From the NCBI RefSeq assembly GCF_003610235.1, contig NZ_RAPR01000001.1, positions 310,001 to 374,000 of the forward strand: 64,000 nucleotides of DNA, written 5' to 3'. This DNA comes from Catellatospora citrea. Its GTDB lineage: Bacteria > Actinomycetota > Actinomycetes > Mycobacteriales > Micromonosporaceae. This document shows positions 10,401 through 16,940 of this stretch, in pieces (the stretch's first letter is position 1; each line of letters opens with the position of its first letter). The notes under the pieces were generated by a model, which made no database searches, was not told the DNA's origin, and saw nothing but the letters and a program-made list of their open reading frames with translations. The translations under genes were made by a program, and so were the position numbers.

Positions 10401-10534
10401 CGTCATACCGTCAGACATCCTCGCCGCGCGTCCGGAACGTAGAGTCCCTTCTGTCGGAGCTAGAAGGCAGCCGATCAGTCGACAAACCACAACGCCCTGA
10501 CGGCACATTGCGACCCGACGGCACATCATCATGA
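7394..10534 (+). CDS. Trypsin-like protease - NB-ARC - TPR protein
   Basis: A 1046-residue protein. Residues about 10-200 are a trypsin-fold peptidase with triad His38 (TCEHVV), Asp85 (YPDIAVL) and Ser158 (GMSGAAL). A short linker leads to an NB-ARC STAND NTPase starting near 255 (FTGRERELESL), with Walker A GMAGVGKTA, Walker B LLIVLDDA and the GYLPLAI motif. A winged-helix-like segment follows, and from about 690 to 1020 there are seven or eight tetratricopeptide repeats, for example GEANALDELAASQVRIGEY. The ATG at 7394 was chosen because it overlaps the Trypco1 stop and because the protease domain begins just after it; the frame is open further upstream only as a shadow. By analogy with other NB-ARC-TPR switches, the repeats sense a signal and the protease acts as effector. 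Confidence 0.88.
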   Translation: MAERLEDLVRLSTVRVVGGRAAGAGFFVGPGAVLTCEHVVAGGGPLMVRWDRDREETIEVPVLGTPIVVPGRGRPIPALDCDYPDIAVLRVDGLPDHPCVMLEDDWPEPGDTFQVFGYPAEGGATLLTPARLIYRGPHGTAPAVFVDLGSDTIKPGMSGAALLNLRTGQVCGVVTASKHSDRPDGALAIPWAEIRAELPDIAAANRDFHHRDGRWEKARRLASGADDVAGVRAETAQSLGGLATATRTLPRDVASFTGRERELESLMDIARISTTEGAVVGVHSIGGMAGVGKTAFVVRAGHLMSGMFPDGQIFLQLHGHTAGQRPVDPADALASLLQTAGLSAKEIPTGLDMRARMWRDYLAARRLLIVLDDAIGYDQVSPLLPGTGESMVLITSRRHLTALTDAHVINLETLPPHDAAQLFARVASRTDLMLDESAVMPIVEAAGYLPLAISLLASQLRHHPTWTATDLLADILAARNRLELMAAENVSVTAALELSYQDLTVEQGRLFRRIGMHPGTDLDRYAAAALDAVDVSTARRQLEVLYDYNLLTQPVHGRFRAHDLVREYARGLAAAENAAKAEAAGKRLLSYYLYTARLADTFLERRAAAGVPEVQIDPPPWVPDIRSTRAAGAWMNNEIANLFAAAEHAALHGWPAITVALSSSVHGFLRGRSQLDQAAAFHSSALRAAHDLDDPLAEASILTDSGGFQRLFGDPNGAVECLRRAVDIYRSAGDALGEANALDELAASQVRIGEYANASDNLTRAQGLYRDLGDRRGEAHALNHLGAMQDVVGDYHAALASQDKALALYIDVDYLVGAANAANELGYVQRLIGDYGAAAASQERAIELARTAGFPSGEADALSELGAVQIATGNLTLAATTLAQASRQCRSIGYRRGEAAVLLSLGAVQYTLGEHEEARANLSRALRLYRDARDRLGEAKALNAIGETALPDEAVASHQEALTLATEIRSPEERARALEGLATHHLNRNEHEEAEDLLKQSLASYRQTSSPRVRNVESLLSELEGSRSVDKPQRPDGTLRPDGTSS

Positions 10535-10536
10535 GC

Positions 10537-10549
10537 GGCGCGCTGCGCC
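10537..10549. terminator. Small hairpin between convergent genes
   Basis: GGCGC-gct-GCGCC lies in the 31-base gap between the convergent NB-ARC gene and the aminotransferase gene. The stem is only 5 bp and has no T tract, so a terminator role is weakly supported. Confidence 0.25.
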
Positions 10550-10565
10550 CCGCGGCGTGTTCCTC

Positions 10566-11831
10566 TCACAAACTGCCCCAACGCGCCACATGATCGGCAA
10601 CCTTTCGGATACCGACTACATAGGCTTGTACGACGGCCTCGTCCTGCGCGAACGCCCAGACGGGGATCTTGATGATCTCCGCAGCGTACGCCCGGGCAAC
10701 TGGAAGGTTGGAGGGCGTTGACGCCGGCCGCCCGGTGACACGGCGCCTGCCCAGTACCTTCTCCGGCGCCGAAAACAGTGGTAGGTCGGCAATGACGCCC
10801 GTCGCGGCCGGCACGTCGACCTCGGACAGGCCCTCGGCCCGTAATGCCGCGACGAAGTCTTCGCGGGTCAACCGCCCCGCCGCACGGGCGTCGAAGCGCA
10901 ATGGTAGTGCGTACCAGCTGGGGATCATGCCGTCGATGTCGGGTAGGCGCAGGAACTCGTATTCGCGTAGCCCCTCGACCACCAACTGTGCAAATAGGCG
11001 CTTCTGGTGCAGGAAGGCATCGAGATGACCGAACTGCTCCAGCGCAATCGCTATGGCGAGTGGATGCGCACGCAGTTTGAGCCCGAGTCCGGTCTCGTGG
11101 TAGTTCCATAGCGGACTCGATCGAGATATCTCATCGCGGGTACGACGGTTGTAATGACCCTGTAGCACCGCGCGTTCGAAGATGCTTTCATCATCGGTCA
11201 GCAGAATGCCGCCTTCACCTCCGGACACAATCTTCTGACCCTGGAGGCTCCAAGCGGCAGCGGTGCCGATACTTCCCACAAGCGAACCGTGGAGCGTCGC
11301 GCCGTGTGCATGTGAGCAGTCTTCAAACAGATATATACCTTTCCGCGCACACTGCTCAGCGATCGCAAAGGTTTCGGTCGTCGGTAGGCCCCACAAGTGC
11401 GAGACGACGATTGCTTTGGTGTTCTCGCCGACCAGGGACATCGCCCACTCGGCCGACAGGCCACCTTGTTCGTCGATGTCGGCGAAGACGACGTCTGCGC
11501 CCATATACACGGCTGGACTTACTGATGCATGGAAGCCGTACGCAGGCGCGATGACCTGGTCACCTGGGCCGATCTGTATGCCTTCGAACATCGACATGAT
11601 GGCGGAGGTACCCGAATTGGACAGCAGCGAGTAGCGTCGAGCATGATATTGCGCAAAGGCGTCTTCAAATTCTCTGAACACTCCCGACCGGTCGCGAATG
11701 GACAAAGTTGTCGCGAGCTGCTGGATCACCGCCGCTTGCATCGACAATGTCGTCACAGGCCACTCGAATACGCCCATGCCTGGCTCCAGAACAGGCTTTC
11801 CGCCGTGAATCGCGAGTTTTTCCACAATCAT
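10566..11831 (-). CDS. DegT/DnrJ/EryC1/StrS family PLP-dependent aminotransferase
   Basis: A 421-residue fold-type I aminotransferase. The sequence IHGGKPV near the N-terminus, the PLP ring contact FEDCSHAHGA and the lysine in SLQGQKIVSGGEGG (the Schiff-base position in this family) are all present, so it looks active. Relatives put amino groups on keto-sugars, cyclitols or AHBA precursors; the substrate is not predictable here. Its start overlaps the stop of the upstream oxidoreductase gene (ATGA), so the two are translated together. A GGAGG site is too near the ATG at 11831 but well spaced for the GTG at 11825, which may be the true start. Codon use and lower GC set this pair apart from the neighbours and suggest transfer. 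Confidence 0.85.
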   Translation of the reverse strand: MIVEKLAIHGGKPVLEPGMGVFEWPVTTLSMQAAVIQQLATTLSIRDRSGVFREFEDAFAQYHARRYSLLSNSGTSAIMSMFEGIQIGPGDQVIAPAYGFHASVSPAVYMGADVVFADIDEQGGLSAEWAMSLVGENTKAIVVSHLWGLPTTETFAIAEQCARKGIYLFEDCSHAHGATLHGSLVGSIGTAAAWSLQGQKIVSGGEGGILLTDDESIFERAVLQGHYNRRTRDEISRSSPLWNYHETGLGLKLRAHPLAIAIALEQFGHLDAFLHQKRLFAQLVVEGLREYEFLRLPDIDGMIPSWYALPLRFDARAAGRLTREDFVAALRAEGLSEVDVPAATGVIADLPLFSAPEKVLGRRRVTGRPASTPSNLPVARAYAAEIIKIPVWAFAQDEAVVQAYVVGIRKVADHVARWGSL

Positions 11832-12895
11832 CCCTCCAACATGTGCATCGAGTCGTGCGGACTGGCTGGAGCGCCCATGCCCGCGGAGCGGTATGCCGCG
11901 TCTATGAACGCGATATGTTCGAGATAGGATGACGAGATGGTTCCGTTAATCGAGTCAGAACGTATGTTGAGAACAAAAGTGTTCAGCTGGTCCATCAGCG
12001 ACTGAGAACGCGAACCGCCGGGCGACAGACACTCCAGGACCGTGCCGTCAGGGCTCCTCAACTCGCATTGATCCCTGGTCACCCCGACTGACCCGGCCGT
12101 GCCGTAGATCTGCAGTGACTCGTCGTGGTATGGGTAGACTCTTGAAACGACGAGGCTTCCCATGACGTTGGTGCTCAGGTCGGCCGACTTGAAAGCGAAC
12201 TGGACAAAGGCCGTGTCCTCGGTGTCGTAATCTTGGCCGGGACGATTCCCGGCGGCCATTTGGCAGCTCACCAGGTCGGGCAGTCCCAAGTACCACACTA
12301 TGAGATCGACGTAGTGGTAACCGAGGTCAAGTAGGGCGCCGCCGCCCGCTTTCAGCTGGCTGGCGCGCCAGCCCTCGTCCAGGCGCTCCACATTCATCGT
12401 GTAGCGCGCCTCGACGGCATGAATCCGACTGATACGTGATAGGAGTCTTGAGAAGTTGACGTAAACCGGGTCGAAGCGTCTCTGAAGTGTCACCTGTAAG
12501 GATATTCCCGCACTGGAGACAATCTTCTTCAACTTTCTCGCCTCGTCCACCGACACCGCATATGGCTTTTCCTTGATGACATGGATGCGAGCGGCGGCCA
12601 GGCTCGACACTATCGAGAGGTATTCGCTGTGCGGTACGGCGACTAAGGCTGCTTCGGGCGGCATGGCAAGATTCTGGAGAAGTTCGTCGACATGTGATGC
12701 GAACGGGACGCGCAGCCTCATGCCTATCGTCCGGGCGAGTTCCAGATTGTCATCGACAACACCCGTCAGAGTCACGAGATCGTTCGCCAATATAGTTGGA
12801 ATGTGATGCTTGACGCTGCGATGTCCTAAGCCGACTATGATGATACGTAGAGGCGGGAAGCCTGTGACGAGTGGCCGACCGTGCCCGATAGACAT
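11828..12895 (-). CDS. Gfo/Idh/MocA family NAD(P)-dependent oxidoreductase
   Basis: About 355 residues. The Rossmann start IIIVGLGHRS, the AALVAVPHSEYL stretch and the conserved HVIKEKPYAVS (EKP motif with the catalytic-region lysine) identify the Gfo/Idh/MocA fold; the C-terminal part contains a GGGALLDLGYHYVDL motif typical of the family. Together with the coupled aminotransferase it probably carries out oxidation then transamination of a sugar or cyclitol. The frame is open to 13093, but the domain begins just after ATG 12895. That ATG has no ribosome-binding site; the sequence TATGCTATACATAAAT directly before it contains a -10-like hexamer, so the message may be leaderless. Substrate unknown. 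Confidence 0.82.
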   Translation of the reverse strand: MSIGHGRPLVTGFPPLRIIIVGLGHRSVKHHIPTILANDLVTLTGVVDDNLELARTIGMRLRVPFASHVDELLQNLAMPPEAALVAVPHSEYLSIVSSLAAARIHVIKEKPYAVSVDEARKLKKIVSSAGISLQVTLQRRFDPVYVNFSRLLSRISRIHAVEARYTMNVERLDEGWRASQLKAGGGALLDLGYHYVDLIVWYLGLPDLVSCQMAAGNRPGQDYDTEDTAFVQFAFKSADLSTNVMGSLVVSRVYPYHDESLQIYGTAGSVGVTRDQCELRSPDGTVLECLSPGGSRSQSLMDQLNTFVLNIRSDSINGTISSSYLEHIAFIDAAYRSAGMGAPASPHDSMHMLEG

Positions 12896-12899
12896 ATTT

Positions 12900-12912
12900 A
12901 TGTATAGCATAT
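12900..12912 (-). promoter_or_regulatory. Possible -10 element for a leaderless transcript
   Basis: On the minus strand TATGCT (TANNNT type) followed by TATACAT lies 6-13 bases before the chosen ATG at 12895, in an AT-rich island. No purine-rich ribosome site is present. This is the spacing seen for leaderless actinobacterial mRNAs, but no clear -35 was found. Confidence 0.3.
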
Positions 12913-13149
12913 GCGCGTTCCGAGCGAACACCATGCTTCTGCCGGTTGGTGCAATCGAGTCCATCCAGTGAAGGAATCCCGTGCCCGGCTTTCGGCAGGC
13001 CGACCTCGGCCTCATGGACCAGGCCCGAGGCGAGGTAAACGTAGCTACCGTTAAGCGCGCGCTGCAGAAGATACGTGACATAGGCGCGTACACTAGGGCG
13101 TGTTTCGTAATGTGCGCCGATCGGTCAGACGAGCATCCGTATTGGACTG

Positions 13150-13906
13150 ATCTTCACCTGGCGCGCTGAGAGCTGAGTGACAAGTAGTGGCGGGCGCTGG
13201 GGCAGCTGCTGCCGGGCACGGTAGGCGGCGGTTTGCCCGCTGTGTGGTCGAAACGGCTGGTGATCGACGGGATCTGGTGGCGGGTCCGCGCCGGCGCACC
13301 GTGGCGTGACGTACTGGCCCGATACGGACCCCGGCAAACCGTGTACAGCCTGTTCCGCAGGTGGCAGCGTTCTGGTGTCTGGGTGCAACTGGTCACCGCG
13401 ATGCAGGCACGTGCCGACGCCGACGGTCGTTTGTGCTGGAAGGTCAATGTTGACTCCACCATCTGCCGTGCCCGTTAGCACGCTGCAGGCACCCGCCGGG
13501 ACGGGCAACCCGCAAGGATCCACCCGGTCCGGTCACGTCCGAACTGGCCGATCACGGTCTGGGCTGCTCGCGAGGCGGGTTCTCAACAAAGATCCATCTG
13601 GCGTGTGAGCAGGGCCAGAAGCCGCTGTCGGTGCTGGTCACGTCGGGCCAGACGGCGACTCGCCCAGTTCGTGGCCGTGCTGGAGCCATCCGCGTGCCGC
13701 GATTCGGTCCGGGCAGACCTCGGACCAGGCCACTTTTCGTTCGCGCAGACACGGCCGTACTTGTCGCGGGCCGATCGCGCCCACCTGCGCCGCCGCAGGA
13801 TCAGGCCGCGATCGACGAGCGCGCCGAACACTCGGCCAGGCGAACCAACTGCTTCGAACAGATTATCTTCCGGACCAACCTCTTATCGTGGCTAATCATC
13901 GTATGA
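13150..13906 (+). pseudogene. Decayed IS5-type transposase
   Basis: The plus strand keeps blocks of an IS5-family (IS112-like) transposase: the N-terminal DGIWWRVRAGAPWRDV and VNVDSTICRA, then in another frame GGFSTKIHLACEQG and VPRFGPGRPRTRP. It is broken in several ways: a TAG at 13185-13187 where the family has a codon before the Trp-Arg pair, a TAG at 13476-13478 in place of the usual His-Gln after STICRA, at least two frame changes after 13500, and no C-terminal part. I could not find terminal inverted repeats. It cannot make an active transposase. Its place beside the low-GC aminotransferase pair supports a mobile origin for this patch. Confidence 0.75.
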
Positions 13907-14827
13907 TCTTGACCTGCGAAAGCTCGTCGAGAAGGTCTCGCCATTTATACCGCCTGGGTGGACCGCCCCGACCGGTCGCATCCCCATCGCGGTCAGCACC
14001 TCCCGGGTCCACTGGCTCGGCAGAGACGCGTACGCAAAGACCCGGTCGGCGCTGAGCTCGTCACGCGCGAAGGCAAGCATCGCCTGCACGATCTGCACCG
14101 CGTAAGCGTGACACTGTTCCTCTGGCAAAACGGCGCACCGCATAACCAGTTCACGGACGCCTGAGGTCTGCCTTGGGGTCAGTATGCCGTAGCCGATGAC
14201 CTGCTGTTGAACGTCACGTCGAAAGGCAAGCCAGCCGTATCCAAGACCCGCATCCCACTGCATGCCCAGAGTAGTTGCGAGCACGGGCACCTCGCTACCT
14301 TGTAGTCGGCAGCCGCCAAGGGTTACGAGATCATTGCGGCTGAGGTCATGTATCACGTCCACGGAAGCGGAACCGATTGGCTCCAGCCGCAGATCGCCTG
14401 TCAGGCGGATGCGAGTCGCCTGCCGAATTATGGTCCAGAGCTCATCGTTTCCGATGTCATACCGCGTACGAATCATTTCCGGATTGTCAAAACCGACCCA
14501 GCCGAATTTGTCGTGTTTGCCGTACTCGAGCCTGGGCGCAGCGAGGTCGCCCTTGATGTCGACGAGATAGTCCACCTCGCGCTTCACGACGCCGTCGTGG
14601 GTCCATGTCCAATCGGCAACCACGGCCTCGATACGATTCAGTTGCCAGCCAGTTTCTTCGGATATCTCGCGAGCGAGGGCGTCCTCGGGGGTCTCACCGG
14701 GCTCGACGTGGCCGCCTACGATGTCCCAGGCACCGGGGAACAGCTTTCTTCCCAATAACCGCCGCTGGACGAATACACGATTCTCGTGATCGCGTATTAA
14801 CGCGCCGACACAATCGGGCTGGCTCAT
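13892..14827 (-). CDS. Nudix hydrolase - GNAT acetyltransferase fusion
   Basis: About 311 residues. Residues 1-140 carry a complete Nudix box, GHVEPGETPEDALAREISEE followed by TGW, with the spacing G-x5-E-x7-REUXEEXGU, so the hydrolase half looks able to bind metal and cut a nucleoside-diphosphate-type substrate. The C-terminal half (about 150-300) has the look of a GNAT domain, with TTLGMQWDAGLGYGWLAF, a middle strand VRELVMRCAVLPEEQ and a terminal MGMRPVG turn. The start at 14827 was chosen because the Nudix domain begins there; upstream codons to 14938 look random. The bifunctional layout hints at linked steps on one small molecule. No partner is evident nearby and the GNAT assignment is less sure than the Nudix one. 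Confidence 0.75.
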   Translation of the reverse strand: MSQPDCVGALIRDHENRVFVQRRLLGRKLFPGAWDIVGGHVEPGETPEDALAREISEETGWQLNRIEAVVADWTWTHDGVVKREVDYLVDIKGDLAAPRLEYGKHDKFGWVGFDNPEMIRTRYDIGNDELWTIIRQATRIRLTGDLRLEPIGSASVDVIHDLSRNDLVTLGGCRLQGSEVPVLATTLGMQWDAGLGYGWLAFRRDVQQQVIGYGILTPRQTSGVRELVMRCAVLPEEQCHAYAVQIVQAMLAFARDELSADRVFAYASLPSQWTREVLTAMGMRPVGAVHPGGINGETFSTSFRRSRSYDD

Positions 14828-14975
14828 GCGGCGATAATAGCGGATATGTGTTCCGAAGCACTCTTGGTAGCTGGGACCGCAGGTCGCGGCGCCAGCCAGC
14901 GAGCGGGCGCGTGCCGTTGTACGGTGCCGGGACGGCAACTACTGAAGGTCATTACACGACGTATGGTCCCCGCCT

Positions 14976-15023
14976 GGCGTCCGGCGTCCGGCGTCCGGCG
15001 TCCGGCGTCCGGCGTCCGGCGTC
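14976..15023. repeat. Tandem heptanucleotide repeat (GGCGTCC)
   Basis: Six exact copies of GGCGTCC in a row plus a seventh that differs only in its last base. The array lies in the gap between the Nudix-GNAT start and the LRV gene stop. The unit is 7 bases, so copy-number change would shift any frame crossing it. No gene reads through it convincingly. Confidence 0.9.
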
Positions 15024-15119
15024 TTGAGCATGACCGCGCGACTCGTGGCAGGTCCGAGTCACGTTGGCATCGCGCCCGAAAAAGATCACTTTATTGTCGC
15101 CAGTCGCGGGTTCCGATCC

Positions 15120-16582
15120 TTACCCGGACGTCCGGCGATGTTGTGCTGTGGCGAACGCAAGGATGCGGTCACCAGCCGGCGAGGGAAGGCTCGGATTCCG
15201 AGCGAGCTCCAAGAGCACCTCCATATCGGGATGGGATGCCAACTCCACCAGCACGTCAGGCGGCGCCGCCGGGTTGCCCGCCACGTAAACGGCATTCTCT
15301 GGATATCGCAGACATGCCTCCAGCGCAGCGGGCGGCGACGCCTCGTTCCAGGCGACATCTGTGACCGCTTCCGCTGGAGCCTGCGGGTGCGTCGCGATGG
15401 TGAGCAGAACGTCGGGCGGGCAGGATGGATGGGCGGCCAGCGTCGAAAACGTCGCCGGTCCGTGCCGAACCGCGGTCGCCCGGATCTGCTCGGGCGACGC
15501 CGACACATGACGAACCGCCCGAAGCGCAACCTCAAAGTCCGGGTCTGCGATGAGCAACGCTCGCAGCTCTTCGGGTATCCGGTGACTAGCGGCAGCGACC
15601 AGGCGAACCTTGGGATCGACGTTCGCGGCCAGGACGCGCAGCCCATCGAGGTCCGGATGGTTGTCCGTGTTCGGTGACCCGCCCGCGTGGCTGTGCCGCA
15701 CCAGCAGGTCCAGCGGAGTACGCGGATTGGCCAGAACGAGGCCCCGCCAGCGGCCCGCCTCCATGTCATACAGCCGACGGAGCAAGTCGGCCGGCGCCGC
15801 CCAATTGATCGCGACACGATCGGTTACCTGGGGGTCTTGCAACGCCACCAGGCGGTCGTAGGTCTCCTCGGCGAGATCCGGGCGACCCGCGAGCGCGAGC
15901 GCCATCAGCGGGTCCCATTCGATGGCGAAAGGCCCGACCGCAGCAACAGGTGTCGCCTGGTTGCCCGCCGCAGCCAGGCGCACGTCGCGTAGGGCGGCAA
16001 CGTCATCCGGGCTATGCGGGCATGGGTGCAATGGCGGTGATCCGCCGCGGGCGATGAGCTCAGCGAGGATCCGAGGCGGTGCATGCCAGCTCGAAGCCAA
16101 TGCGACCCTGACACAGGCTTCGGTCCGGTCGGCCAGGCGGAGCGCCAGCTCCTCGGGCAGTTCCCAGAGCTGCGCGGCGCAAGCGGCCACCGAGCAGACC
16201 TCATCGCCTGCGAGCACCTCGGCGATGTCGCGACGCTCCGCGGCGTGCGCGGCGAGCGCCTGTCGTACCCCGATGTTCGGCCACGACGCGAGCACTCGAA
16301 GCCAATCTTCGGATGCATCCGCGCGGTCGATGCCGGCGAGCACCATCCACGGGTCACCACGCGGGATCCGCTCGACCGCGAGTTGTCCCGACCCGATCAG
16401 TGCCAGCAGGACATCACGGTCCCACTCGCTGCCAGCCTCTCGATCTGGGCGGGTGTCAGGCATTGCTCCTGGGCGAGTTCCCTTGACACTGCCGGGTCGT
16501 CGGTAGCGATGAGCTCGTCCACGTGCACGGGCAGCAAGGCAGAGTTGCCCGATAAGGCGAGCAGGATCTGCTGGACGGACAT
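15120..16582 (-). pseudogene. Leucine-rich-repeat-variant (LRV) protein, interrupted by a frameshift
   Basis: Two overlapping minus-strand frames together make one LRV-type protein of about 487 residues. The first runs from ATG 16582 (AGGAG at good spacing), including LTPAQIERLAASGT, and stops near 16397. The second continues from about 16420 as DRDVLLALIGSG to the stop at 15120, with many repeats of about 24 residues such as HPSCPPDVLLTIATHPQAP. Adding one C to the CCC at 16421-16423 (a G on the coding strand) joins the frames as ERLAASGDRDVLLAL, exactly an LRV repeat. So this is a broken gene, a sequencing slip, or (less likely) a slippage site. If the shift is real, an internal start at 16463 could still make 447 residues. 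LRV proteins form curved binding scaffolds; the partner is unknown. Confidence 0.7.
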
Positions 16583-16940
16583 AATGCTCCTGGTCGTTCT
16601 AGAACAGCAACGCCGATCACCGCGCTCGTCCTCATGATCAGCAAAGAGAACTACCACAGCAAGCCCTTTTACCCTGCACAGTCAGTCGGCCCCGACGAGC
16701 CGCATCGCACATCCGCTAGATCTCGATACGTGGCGCGCCCGCTGGCGCCTATGCGGGCCGCTCGTCAACTTTGACCAGCGGTCAAGAAGCGCTTCCAGCC
16801 AAGCGCACTTGACCAGCTGGTCCCAGGGCGCGAAAGAAGGCCAGGGCTGGCCGCCACCGACAGCACCTGCTTTGGTGGGTGAGGATAGGCCTCGTCGTCG
16901 AGACGGCATTGCCCATCCTCACCCACGCCGGCGAGCGGTG
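16583..16940. other. Intergenic region between giant gene and LRV gene
   Basis: A 358-base stretch that contains the terminator of the giant operon (16875-16926) and should contain the promoter of the LRV gene. I see no supported gene; open frames here have no recognisable protein features. Confidence 0.5.
16875..16926 (-). terminator. Strong hairpin terminator of the giant operon
   Basis: GTGGGTGAGGAT (16875-16886) pairs perfectly with ATCCTCACCCAC (16915-16926), and the stem extends inward with GGC/GCC after one unpaired base. It starts 15 bases after the stop codon of the giant gene. No T run follows, which is normal for actinobacterial terminators. Confidence 0.7.

Noticed and set aside
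14976..15023. CRISPR array
   Set aside because: The repeat is a 7-base tandem without spacers; no cas genes are in the window.
15080..15130. A tRNA-like TTCCGATCC stretch near 15110
   Set aside because: It recalls a T-loop, but I could not form acceptor, D or anticodon stems around it.
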